From Hymenopellis radicata (taxonomy: Eukaryota > Basidiomycota > Agaricomycetes > Agaricales > Physalacriaceae), in NCBI GenBank assembly GCA_015501595.1, contig JADNRX010000487.1, forward strand, positions 1 to 38,933: 38,933 bases of DNA. Reading direction: 5' to 3'. The number at the start of each line of letters is the position of its first letter. The stretch's first letter is position 1. Positions 21,133 through 31,763 of the stretch are shown here, one piece after another. Both the position numbers and the translations under genes were made by a program. The notes under the pieces were generated by a model. The model saw only the letters and a list, made by a program, of their open reading frames with translations, was not told the DNA's origin and did no database searches.

Positions 21133-22951
21133 TTAAGAATCCCAGATAGCACCGAAGGCAGGAACGCCACGACTCATGAGGCCGTATACGAGTTTCCTAG
21201 TCAGAGGCTCGTTGGAGATGACGACCACGGCTTCGGCGTTGAAGTCCTGTACCATCTTGTAGGTCAACTTGACCATGTCAGGTCGGCCGTGGACGCGTGT
21301 ATCTACAAGCGAGATATCGTCAGTAATAGACGATCGTACTGGAATCCAACGTTCACCATAAATACACGCGTCAGGCTCAGCTTCCTTCACCGCATTAACA
21401 AGATCCTCTCCAAACGTCTTCAAAAATATTGGCCCCAGTCCATAACAGCCTCGACGGTTGCCTTTTCTCAAAGAGACACGGCGCAATAGGTCCTATGCCG
21501 CTGCCAGTAGCGACGAAGACCACGCGGCGGAACATGATGTTCACCCGGAGGACACCAGCGACGGGTGTACCTCTGAACCAGATCTCCTTCGGCGGATTGC
21601 GAATCAGCTCTGTAGTCCAATCTCCGGCTTGCGAAACGATGAGGGAGAATTCGTCTGTACCCGGCACGGGTACGTTGGCGAATGCGTGCCATTCGTGCAG
21701 AGGATCCAAGGAGATGCGACTGAAAGATCCCGGGACAGGACGGGGGTGAAAGCCGAAGACTAGACGTCAGAGTGTGAGTACGTCGGCACCAAGGCAAAAG
21801 TATGACACCATTTACCTTTGTAGTTTACAAACAGACGAACAGCGTGGTCGGAGAGGATCACCGCACGGACAGGCACTTTCCGGAGGCGACTCCATGGCAA
21901 AGCCAGAGAAGCTGTCAAGAATAAATCAGCAATCAAAACGCGATGGCGGTTATACGGTAAACCGGACCTGTGATAATAAACATCAACCACATAGGTGCAG
22001 AGTGCACTAGGGCATATCCGAGGGAAGCATCACCTCTCCAGTCGTTTGTGAGTAATACCACCTATCGCGAAAAGATTAGATCTTATCTGATTAAGCATTT
22101 GGGAGAAGAACTCGCCTGAGCCCAAACCAAAGCAGTCGCAGTCCATCCCATAAATCTGTGTATGCGCTCAAAGGTATCATGGCTCTTGACGCGGAAAGCA
22201 GGCAGAGCGAAGAGGATGATTCCAACCAAGAACACCAGTATAATCCAAGTGATGGCGACAGTGGCCACCGAGATCTACAGAAGCGCCTTGTGAGAAAAAA
22301 GAAGAGCGTCGAAGAAGCTAGGCTACCTGTTCTCCATGAGCAAGTTCTTTTGTTCCTTGCCCAGCCAAGGCAGCGAGCCATACCGTCCCGGACACCGCAG
22401 CACCTGAATGGATACCTCCAAGGTGGTACACCCTGGCCATGAGCAGTCGGAACCAGAGGGGCCATCTAGAAGAACGCGACGACGATGACGATGATGATCA
22501 GAAAATCACTGATAGAGGGGCATTTCAACGCTTACGAGGGGGGCACAGAAGTAAATACATAGAAGAAAGTGTTCACGACGTAGTCCTGCCGCATCAGAAT
22601 CGCGACGAAGATATTCGCCACAGTAATCAGACCAAGCCTCTGCGAGTTCACGCCGTAGACCAACAGCGCGACGAGAATCGCCAAGTTCGACGCGAACACC
22701 ACGCCGAAGAGGCGGTGGTAGATGGTGAACACTAGATGGCGAAGGTCGCGCATCACCTTGCCCTGCGTCTTGTCGGGAATGTCTGCCTCTAGATAACCGT
22801 CCCATGGTAGCTTTTCGATTACGCTGGAGGTCTCGGATTTGAGCGACGGGTCGCCCACTAGAGTAGACTCTGCCTTGAATTCCGGTACTCCAGAAATCGT
22901 ACCGGAGGTTTTGTAGGCGAGGGAAGGAATGGTGGATGAGGGAGTGCTCAT
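21133..22951 (-). CDS. TmpA-like integral membrane oxidoreductase, frame broken once
   Basis: It resembles the fungal TmpA family, membrane proteins with a ferric-reductase/NADPH-oxidase-like cytoplasmic reductase domain. Minus-strand exons are 22951-22536, 22465-22327, 22274-22116, 22061-21968, 21911-21816, 21759-21357 and 21302-21133, about 491 residues after repair. Landmarks in order are EKLPWDGYLEADIPD, YHRLFGVVFASNLAILVALL, MARVYHLGGIHSGAAVSG, ITWIILVFLVGIILFALPAF, ERIHRFMGWTATALVWAQ, LPWSRLRKVPVR, EWHAFANVPVPG, the nucleotide-binding-like VFVATGSGIGP and the C-terminal SRGVPAFGAIWDS. One extra T in the run near 21425-21430 puts the part before LKTFGEDLVNAV out of frame. Intron 3 (22062-22115) has a GC donor. 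About four to five membrane helices are expected. The substrate is unknown. Confidence 0.85.
22062..22115 (-). other. GC-AG intron of the TmpA-like gene
   Basis: On the minus strand the exon ends GTTTGGGCTCAG, the intron begins GCGAGT and ends GCGATAG, and the next exon starts GTGGTATTACTC. The splice gives LVWAQ-VVLLTNDW, the family register. Reading through gives a quick stop. Confidence 0.8.
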
Positions 22952-24435
22952 GTTGGATGTGGAGAGCGTCTATGAGGTGGCTGGATTGGATCGTCAATGT
23001 GAGTCTTTTATAGAACAGCGCTGTCAACCTAGCAGGTACTCATCAGTTGTGATTCTCACAGAGATAACAATCCAAGACGCGTGTTGGAGTAGCAGTACGT
23101 TCCGGGGATAGTTTAGATGTGCGTGATACATCGGGTCTTTTGTGAGCGCATCAGGATACGGCTGAAAGAGTGGAAACTCCGCGTTCGGATAGAAGGAATG
23201 TGATAGCCAGTGCTTGTATTGGTCCACTCTGCGTCAAGAAGACGGCCCAGACTTCCTGTGAAGGCACCAATCACTGTCAGATGAGTCTCTGTACAAAGAG
23301 GATCAAACATACGGCTGGACACCGAATTTCGCACACCCGAAAATGTATCTATCAAGGCCATCAAACATAGAGATGGAACCCGTCGGAGGACAAACTTCGT
23401 GCCGTACATATTAGTGTGGCGCAATTGTGTCATCCCGGATGCGGAACATATTGACGTCCCGAAAAGGATGGTTTGCTGTCTAAGTTTGATTGGAGCGGCG
23501 CAAATGTCAATCAGGTCGCACCATATACTCGCAATGAGTACCCTCGGACGCAGTTACATGAAGAAGACAGTAGATCTCGGCTCAGCGTGGTGTGCCGACA
23601 ATCGAATGAAGATAGCTACATGTGCTCTCAAAGAAGCCTTTGAAGATATGGCGCGAAAGCAAACATCGAAGATGTGACATGGCGTGGATATCGGAGCGGA
23701 ATGATACTGGGGCGCTATCAGAATTAGATGTGTGTGAACTAAAGTCGACAGAGCGCAAGGTTACGCACTATTCACGTTTTCGTTCGAAAAGCGTGGCTAC
23801 GGACTGGCAAGCCAAGGGGTATGGAGGCCTGAAAGATGTTCCACTGTGGTGCACATTCCTTCTTTGGATCGAAAATGATAGTGCAATGTGCGTGCAGCAA
23901 AGATAGTCGGAGCAGCCAGTGGCGTTAAACATAGTCAGGACGTGGTAGTCGAAGTCGCCGCTGTTCCTAAGGAGCGACAGATCGCGCGAATCCTAGTTAT
24001 TCATACTCGACACGGGCGCCTCCGAGGCAGAGTAGGTCCTGAGTAAGTCTGTACTTGACTGAGCGGGTCAACGTCGAAACAACGGAACAGATTCAATAAA
24101 TTGATCGATTTCCACGAGTTGACCACGTGGCTAATGATCGAAAAAGTTGACGGCTTGCGTTCATCATTCTTTCCTTGTTCTTTCCGGTCTTCATTACATT
24201 CAATATCGAGCGGAGTTGTTCATTTGCAGCACCGTTCTGACAATATTCTGCCTACAGTTTTCTGATTGGCACATCCTCCGAGCGGAGGTGTGGTTGCTGC
24301 AACGCAGATCATTGTTCTGCCTTTACGGTGATCGGCATGTACGTTTCTTTCAAAGTCTGCTCGAAATTTTCTGACATGATGATGTTGTTGTCTACCTAAC
24401 AGTTAGTCTACGATTCACGCTTACAATGCGTCAGG
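22952..24435. other. divergent intergenic region, no gene seen
   Basis: This 1.5-kb stretch separates the divergent TmpA-like and Bcd1 genes. Frames of 60-106 codons (for example 23113-23433 minus, 23399-23677 plus) show no recognisable family and overlap each other. I cannot exclude a small unknown gene. A CACGTG lies near 24125. Confidence 0.45.
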
Positions 24436-25328
24436 ATGAACTCGTCAGCTCCTTCTACCTCACGCCAAGCTATCTGTTTAATATGTCGCTTAAAACCGAC
24501 GAAATATACCTGTCCAGGCTGTTCTACGCCAACCTGCTCCCTCAGCTGCTCCAAAGGGCATAAATCCCAGACCGGGTGCTCTGGTCAGCGCGATAAGGCG
24601 GCATACGTGCCCATGAATAAATATGGATGGGGACAAATGATGGACGATTATACCTATCTTGAAGATGTCGGTCGTCGTTCTTCTGAATGGAAGGACAAAT
24701 CCAAAGACCATGCGAGCTTTAAAAAGGGGAAAGGCAAACGTGAAGCCTTGAAATCGTATCTAGAGACTCAAGGCATTCACATGGAACTTCTCCCTCTGGG
24801 GATGTCTCGGAGGAAACTTAACCAGTCCACTTGGGATGCAAGGTTCGTGATTGTTCACAGCTGCTATCATCGGACTAAGGTTCTTCCAGAACGCAAACAG
24901 CCTACCTAACGGTGGAGGTAAAGTCACACTCTGGGATGTCGAAAACCACAGCTATCACACACCGGCATCGGCTTGATGCATCACTCGACTCAATAATTGC
25001 CGCACACCCATCCTCATGCTTCGGAGACGCTCCAGTCGACTTATCGAGAACGCTTGGACAAATACTGAAGGGTAAATCGTTCGTTGAATACCCGGCTTTC
25101 GATGTGTGGGAGGAACGGCCGCGAAAGCTGGGTCCGGGTGTAATGAAGGGCATGTTGAGCGGCTATGCTAGCGATGAGGATGATCCTGCAGAACGGGGCG
25201 CCAGCAAAGCTCCTCCGGCTCTCGCATTATTGGGCGCTTATGACTCCGATACGGAGTCCCAAGATCCCAGGGAGTCAAGTGTGAGTGAAGTAGAGGTTGA
25301 TTGGGGGGATTCAGACGGTGACGAGTAG
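24436..25328 (+). CDS. box C/D snoRNP assembly protein Bcd1 (HIT-type zinc finger)
   Basis: Bcd1/ZNHIT6 helps assemble box C/D small nucleolar RNPs in the nucleus. Exons 24436-24842 and 24890-25328 give 281 residues. The zf-HIT module lies at residues 13-50 with the pairs CLIC, CPGC, CSLSC and a following HK..TGC, enough Cys/His for two zinc ions. Next come the family block RDKAAYVPMNKYGWGQMMDDY (residues about 52-72) and a basic linker. After the intron come YLTVEVKSHS and KSFVEYPAFDVWEE, the conserved C-terminal strand. The tail is acidic and serine-rich (WGDSDGDE end). The 47-bp intron has donor GTTCGT; reading through it gives a false early stop. No frame break. Confidence 0.88.
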
Positions 25329-26846
25329 GGATACAATTCTTGGGCTGATTCGGTGGGTCGTGACCCTATTTGTTTCTCAGCAAGCTGCAGCTCATCACAC
25401 AGCATAGATTCAACTGCCTAGATTCATGCTTTGTATGTGACCGTTTGTCCTAGTAGTCATGCTGCTTTGTTTAGGTACGGCACCGTTGGCAAGCATTAAC
25501 CTAGTGCCCTTTAAACGCCCTGACAGCACCGCCTCCCAGGTTGACCCACGTTTGGATCGACACCAATAGGTAACATACGTGTGTAAACATGAAAGCATTG
25601 TTGACTTGTTGAAGTCATATTGGGACCAGGTTTCAGAAGGAGATAAGTAAACTGGATGGAGTACCGTCCATTAATATCAGTACTGCCTTCTTTCTTCCAG
25701 GCAGTTCAAGCACCTGCTGATGTATAGCATTCAACTGCCCCGTTTGCGTCTTGGGCTTTATGCGTCTGTTGCAGTCGCCGCTCTATGCCTTCCGCATTGG
25801 TGCGTTCAACGATCGCCACAATTCACCCTTGGTAATTCCGCCCTCAGTTGACTGGCCTCACGTTTCATGGGCAGGCACTTGATCATGACCGCGATTACAA
25901 TACTGTGAACAGGCTTCAATTTTCCCACAGGACTCGAATCAACTCGAATACACCGAACAGCAGAGATTAAAACAACTTTGCACAAATGTCTTCTCCGCTC
26001 GAAATTTGGATTACTTTCTCATAAACCGGTAGACATCCGAAATTTAGGCTAGATTAAAAGGGTGTCGACTAGCATGTGAAGGATCTCTGGCTTTAACGGA
26101 GAACGAGGAAGGGTATCACGGTGCGTAATATTTCTCAATCTACGCCAGGCGCGACAATGGGACCCTGGGCTTGTTTCTCCCCACCCCTCACCTCCGTTCA
26201 AGAGATCAAAAGTCCAGGCTTGTGCGTATCGCTGAAGGCTACGTGCGTCGTGCTCATTCGAGGAGCCAAGCACAGATGGCGCGAAATCGTTGCTGCAGGA
26301 CTTGGCTTTCGAAGGAGCGCCGTTGTGTTCACGTCCTGCGCATCCTAAAAGTGGTATTGGCATCCTCTCTTCCTAAGCATCTGGCAGTTTCAGACATGCC
26401 GTCACGGCCATACATATGGGCATTCATTCCGCAGCATATGGACTGGTCGGCACCCATGGTGGCGATGCAGGAGCTTGCTAAGGTCGCCGGAGCGGGAAGC
26501 TCTTCATTCGCCGTGTACGATGAGTCCCACGAGCACATTCTGTCGTGCGAGGACATAAACAATCTACTCTCAATGTAAGAACATTCCGCAATGCTTTTCC
26601 GGACAGGCTGATACGTCGCAATAGCTTTACAGGACACTACGAGCCTTGGCTTAATTTCATGCCGGTGCGCGCGAACAATAACGACGGCAGATACACTTTC
26701 CTGGATATTGCGTGTTGCACTATCGCTTCGCGTCACGTCGACGCGTCTTCTCGCTTCTTAGTCGTGAAAGGGATGATAATGGCGTGGAATAAGGCTGATA
26801 AGAATGCTGGACTCTGCAACGGGTAGACTTCCGGGAGTTTTTTGAA
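25329..26846. other. intergenic, no gene supported
   Basis: Nothing recognisable lies in 25329-26100. From 26120 to 26830 overlapping frames are open on both strands (for example 26171-26578 and 26545-26826 plus, 26329-26736 minus). They have no family features, and no pair can be joined with a convincing intron. A decayed gene is possible. Confidence 0.4.
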
Positions 26847-27680
26847 TTTTTCACTCCGTCACGTGCTTCCCAATTAGGCAGTTGTGGCACGTGACGCCGC
26901 TCGCGCCCTTGAGTGTCGGTTTCCCCGCCTCTATTGTGTGGACCAGTAAACAAAGAACAATGTAAACAATGAAATAAACACAGCTTCAGTCTCTACTACA
27001 TTTCTCTCTGCATCCCCGCCGCTTTGTATGTCATCCTCAAGCAAATTCCGGCCTATACCACCACCAATCAGCTTCTCCGCCGATGGCGGGCCTGAGGTGC
27101 GCACCTACTATTCTCTCAGTGTTACTTGTCTAAAGAATCTACAGCTAGCAGAGAGCTCATCAGCATCCTCCACCTTGCCTCCACCATTATCCACAGCAAA
27201 CAATGTTCCCGCCTTCACACTCAGCCTGCCAAGCATCCCGGACGCGTCTCCTACACCCCCCGCCTCTATTCACGCGTCGTTTGATGATCTCATCAGTGAT
27301 CATCAGCCACGTCGCAGCCGATTCGGTCCGTGGTTGGGCAATCGACAACATATGGACCTCCCGGCATGCATCCTCCTCCTCTTGAACCCGGACTCTACCC
27401 TCCTGGCACCCAATTTGTGTCTTTGCCCTACCCTATACCCCAGTATAACCCTTATCAGTACTCTTACTACCCTCCTCAGCCTCCTCATCCCCCAAAGTAG
27501 TACCTGTTTGTATAACTCAATGATTTGCTGAATTTATTTCAATTAATCTACATCGTAAGACGAAGTTACTGCTATTTTTAGATGGGCGCCACGGGCAAGG
27601 GACAGCCCGACGAAAGGCGCTCGTCACTTGACGCTTTTGCCCTTCCTGGAGTGGCTGTGCACACGTGACGGAGTGAAAAA
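26847..27680. mobile_element. 834-bp segment bounded by perfect 19-bp inverted repeats
   Basis: TTTTTCACTCCGTCACGTG at 26847-26865 has its exact reverse complement at 27662-27680. Outside it weaker pairing continues (GGAGTT..GAA on both sides, with small gaps). Inside are a second CACGTG on the left (near 26887) and one small gene. It could be a terminal-inverted-repeat element with cargo, or a coincidence of regulatory CACGTG sites. No transposase is present and no clean target-site duplication is visible, so the mobile-element label is tentative. Confidence 0.4.
27028..27500 (+). CDS. small proline/tyrosine-rich protein of unknown function, frame broken once
   Basis: I do not recognise the family. 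The ATG at 27028 opens MSSSSKFRPIPPPISFSADG and runs through a Ser/Pro/Ala-rich region to DLISDHQPRRSRFGP (about residue 100). From near 27330 the sensible reading moves to another frame and continues VVGQSTTYGPPGMHPPPLEP and then PQYNPYQYSYYPPQPPHPPK to a TAG at 27498. The P/Y repeats leave little doubt that this second frame is the real C-terminus. One base is missing somewhere in 27284-27332; after repair the protein has about 157 residues. It looks disordered, with no signal peptide or membrane segment. The tyrosine/proline tail resembles low-complexity interaction tails. The whole gene lies inside the inverted-repeat pair. Confidence 0.6.
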
Positions 27681-28952
27681 GCATTCAACTCCTTCCGGGA
27701 GATCCATTTCCTGAGATAATTGAAACTCAGAGTGGACGGGAGAATGGCAGCAGGAGTGCAGATGGTCTTTGAGAGGAAAGCGGTGATTTCTGGTCTGACT
27801 TTCTGAAGAACAATCCCTACCCAAGTTTTATGGATTCCTCTTCGCCAACTACGGTCAGTAAGTAAGTATCGGCTAATGATCGTCTACGTCTTGATTCATC
27901 TATTCAGAGCGGTGGCGAATTGAGCAATCCACTGACTTGTGTACTTATCGTAGAGTTGCGCAATGACCAGCGTGAGCCATGGAGTCGGAATCTTATGTAT
28001 TTGTGTTAGTTCAATATATGCCCACGAACCTGGAAGCTTGAAGGTTGAAGGTTGACATCAGAGCTTTAGGCTAGGTCTGACATACGGATGAAGCTTGAGG
28101 CTTTTACTACATGCCGATTAATTAATCTCAAGTCCTCAGTCAGCGTGCCCGACCAGTGCCCGAGTCCTTAGGCCTCAGTTCAAGCGTGCCCGACCTTGGG
28201 CAGACGAGTGCCCCAGCGAACTTGGCCGATTAATTAATCTCAAGTCCTCCCCGACCAGTGCCCGAGTCCTCAGGCCTAAGTTATACATAGGGAGCCCGAC
28301 CTTGGGCCGACCAGTGGCCGAGCGAACTTGGCCATAATTTTGAGATTCGAAGCTCGGGTCAACCGGGCCGGGCCGCCTTTCGATCATTTTTTCAGTCAAC
28401 CATCATCTTCAGTTGACAATGGCATCTCTACAGACTACAGTACCATTATCGGTCTCTGCTGACCGCCGTCCTATCTCATGCGGCCTTTGAGAGCTTCTTT
28501 GGTGTCTGGTACGACTCACCCCAGCATTGCTCGGCCGCTAAGTCCTCCGGCTGCGTTCTCGCAGGACTTCAGATTCCTTAGTGACTAGCTACCGGACTCC
28601 GGAGTCATTGCTAGTGTCTCTCGAGAAAGTGCTGTTAACGTTCAGTACCCGTCCTTAGGTGTGTTTTAAGATCTTGACCGTTTCTCAAAATCTGACATAC
28701 GACAGCATTGAAGGAACCAAATCAGCCTGCGCCGCACATGAATCGGTCGTCTTCGACTGGAACGTTGAAAGCCGAAGATCGACATCGAATTTTAGCGTGG
28801 CACCCGAACCCTGCCCGAACCTAACGAGATCCGGCAAAATCTGCTTGCCCCATTGAAATATCCCGTGCAAAATGGTGGGAAAGTTGTCTCATCATGATCA
28901 TAGTGGAAAGTATAAGACGGATACTGTTCCACTGACCAACCTCCATCTGACC
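27681..28952. other. repeat-bearing intergenic region upstream of the P450
   Basis: No gene is supported in this 1.3 kb. It contains the 112-bp tandem repeat (separate entry) and a 12-bp perfect palindrome GACTCCGGAGTC near 28595. The P450 promoter should be in the last few hundred bases. Confidence 0.5.
28113..28335. repeat. 112-bp imperfect tandem repeat, two units
   Basis: Unit 1 starts at 28113 and unit 2 at 28225. The first 25 bases are identical in both, and later blocks (CGACCAGTGCCC, GAGTCCT.AGGCCT, CCCGACCTTGGGC, AGCGAACTTGGCC) recur in order with small gaps. Each unit holds the perfect palindrome GATTAATTAATC (28116-28127 and 28228-28239). The second unit is a few bases shorter. 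Function unknown. Confidence 0.85.
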
Positions 28953-31410
28953 ATGTCTTTCCTACGACTCCCTCCTGGACCAACCTACATACTGAGCCAA
29001 GTGCTCCCTCCCTTAGTTCTGCGTTCTATAGTGACCCTCGCTTCAATCAATGTCTTCTACCGGTACAGCGGAAGCCGTGTTCCGGGCTGGATCTATCTCG
29101 CTGCTATCATATTCATTCATCCCCTCGCTCGGTCGTTCACGCTATGGCGCAGGCGATATGCTACTCGACATGACATGCTGGCCAAGGGCGCAATTGCTCC
29201 CCCTGTCGTCGAGGCCACCAGCCGAGACATCATAAACACACTCGTCCGGACGTTCACATCTGGATACCCTGGCGAGGCATACTGGTCCTGGGCTTTGCGC
29301 TATGGTAATGTCTTTGCTTTGGATATATTTTCAGAGAAGAGGGTACGATTCTGGTGTGCTGTTGTGTAAATCCCGATTAAAGCCTTGGCTTGCCAGATCG
29401 TCACAATACAACCCGAGCACGTGAAGGCTATCCTCGCGACGCAGTTCCACGAGTTCGAAAAGGCGTCCCTTCTACTATCCCAATGGAAAGACCTTTTGGG
29501 AACGGGCGTCTTCAATGCCGATGGTATGTCGTGCATGATGCCATTGCCGTGATGTCGAATTGACTTGTGTCCTTCAGGTGACATGTGGAAGTACGTCGGC
29601 ATAGGTCTTCGACCGACGTTAAGCTAACTTCCCGCGGCGCATAGATTTCACAGGAACATGACGCGACCTTTCTTCAGTAAAGATAGGATCAGCGATTTCG
29701 ACAACTTTGAGAGGCACACATCGACAACGATCGCTCTGATGAAAGAACGTCTTCGAGAGGGACATCCTGTTGAATTCCAGGTTAGTAAAACCTCTCGGTA
29801 AAAACTGTGTCTCATTCGAGCCCTTCAGGACGCCGTATCACGATTCACCTTGGATTCAGCTACTGAATATCTCTTTGGCAAAGACGTCGAGTCTTTGGCT
29901 GCTGGCATTCCTTATCCCAAGTCGTCCAACATTCGCAATTCGGAACACTTTGAGAATCACCCGTCAAACGTATTCGTCCGTGCATTTGTTCGAGCCCAGG
30001 AATTGATCGCCACTCGGACAAGATATGGAAGTCTGTGGCCGTTACAGGAATTTTGGACTAACGAGGTTATACCGTTGCGGAGGACAGTTGACGAGTTCGT
30101 GGAGCCGCTGATTAAGGACGCGTACAAAAAGAAAGCCGCTGGGGAGTCGGAGAAAGACGGGGTGATCAGCCTTGTAAGCGAACTAGTCAACGTAACCGAT
30201 GGTTTGTCGTTTTGCATTTTACATCTGTGCGACCTCGCTGACGTATCTTCTGTTATAAGACGAAGTTGCGATCAAGGACGAGTTGCTGAACATCTTGGTT
30301 GCCGGCAGAGATACTGTGAGTTCCTTAAGAAAGTTGTCATTCTCACTAAGCGACATATAGACGGCTTCACTCATCACTTTCGGTGTATATGCCCTCAGCA
30401 GGAATCAAGACGTCACCAGAAAGCTTCGGGAGGAGATCAACGCTGTTGTTGGGGAAAGGGCACCGACCTACGACGACATTCGTAATATGAAGTACTTGAG
30501 AGCGTTCCTCAATGGTTTGTGGAAAAGGTTTCCTCTCGGTCATGCGGGACACTCAGTCTTTTTACAGAGGTTCTTCGTCTGTACCCACCTGTGTGAGTAC
30601 CTCAGCGTTCGTTATCGTTCTACATTGCTCATTGTTGTCTATGATAGGCCGTTTGATTCTCGGTAATGATCCATTGTACACTCTGAGAACAGAGAACTCA
30701 TCGATATTCGTGTCTAGCACATCCAACGTCGCCACCACGTTACCAAACAAGGACGGTCGACCATACTATATTCCCAAAGATACCAAGTAACGTTTTTCGC
30801 CCTGCATTGTTTATCCTACTAACCGAACTGCAGAGTCATTTATGCCCTTTTCTGGTTACATCGCCGCGTCGACATGTGGGGTCCTACCGGTCAGAACGAT
30901 TTCTATGCATGATATTGCACACTTCGCTAATTGGTGTCGAAATCGCAGCACTTGAATTCGATCCGGATCGTTTCATAGACGACCGCCTAAAAGAATATCT
31001 GGTACCTAACCCTTTCATATTTCAGCCTTTCAATGCTGGCCCTAGGATCTGCCTCGGACAACAGGTAAGCTATTTGTTGACTTCTGACCATGACTAAATG
31101 ACTGTCACAGTTCGCCTACAACGAGGCTTCGTACTTCCTCGTGCGCCTCCTCCAGAGCTTCTCGTCTTTCAGCATTGCCGAGGACGCTCAAACGCCTGAG
31201 GCTTGTCCCCCGAAAGCTTGGCTCGAGGACAAGACTCCAGGGTCTACAAAGGACAGAGATACTATCATGTTTGGAATGCACTTGACGATGTATGCGAAGG
31301 TTCGTAAGTGGATGCTAGTGATTGTGCAGCTGCTCACGGTGTAGTAGGGCGGCATGTGGGTGCGCATGACTGAAGATCAAGCTGACAGTAAGAACGACAC
31401 AGAATTCTGA
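28953..31410 (+). CDS. cytochrome P450 monooxygenase, CYP63-like
   Basis: A membrane-anchored, microsomal P450 of the basidiomycete CYP63-type group, expected to hydroxylate alkanes, fatty acids or aromatic xenobiotics. Fourteen exons: 28953-29342, 29397-29523, 29578-29590, 29645-29780, 29829-30201, 30260-30315, 30361-30514, 30568-30592, 30648-30662, 30718-30786, 30834-30889, 30949-31064, 31111-31299 and 31348-31410. All phases agree, giving 593 residues. An N-terminal LPPGPTYIL and hydrophobic segments form the anchor. The I-helix oxygen motif AGRDTTAS is at about 361-368, ExxR (EVLR) at 417-420, PERF-like DPDRF near 475, and the heme loop [12 protein letters not shown] carries the axial Cys506. 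Exons 3 and 9 are only 13 and 15 bp. No frame break. Confidence 0.94.
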
Positions 31411-31763
31411 AGAAGAGGCCGCAAACATGTATCATTAGTAAACCTTGGAAAGCTCTGAACTTTGTTTTCACCTTGGTTTTGTGAACAGAATGCTTCGTTT
31501 GCAACCGATATCTCGGAATGCAAGCAAAATAAAGTACAAATCTTGAGACATGCGTGGCGCATCGAAATCAACAATGCTAGACTCTGCCAGCAGCAGGAAA
31601 ACAAGTCAAACCATGATCTAAGTTACTGAAGATGGGAATACATGACGTCACGAGACCGGCCTCTAACATCCACGACTTGTCGCGACCCACCACAAGTAAT
31701 TAAACGTCCAGCGTCCAGCCAGGCTGCTGTGGCTTCCAACAGCGACGACCAATCGATGCCGGC
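31411..31763. other. intergenic, promoter of the lipid kinase gene
   Basis: These 353 bp lie between two same-strand genes. No further gene is seen. A TGACGTCA CRE-like palindrome lies near 31643-31650, about 115 bp before the start codon. Confidence 0.55.

Noticed and set aside
21970..22035. GT-AG intron near the TmpA NDWRG segment
   Set aside because: The stretch reads as conserved protein (SLGYALVHSAPMWLMFIITG) in frame, and the true intron follows it.
23113..23433. 106-codon minus frame upstream of the TmpA-like gene
   Set aside because: No family features; other frames in the same region are also open.
24370..24440. Box C-like ATGATGA before the Bcd1 gene
   Set aside because: No matching D box or terminal stem at the right spacing, so a snoRNA is not supported.
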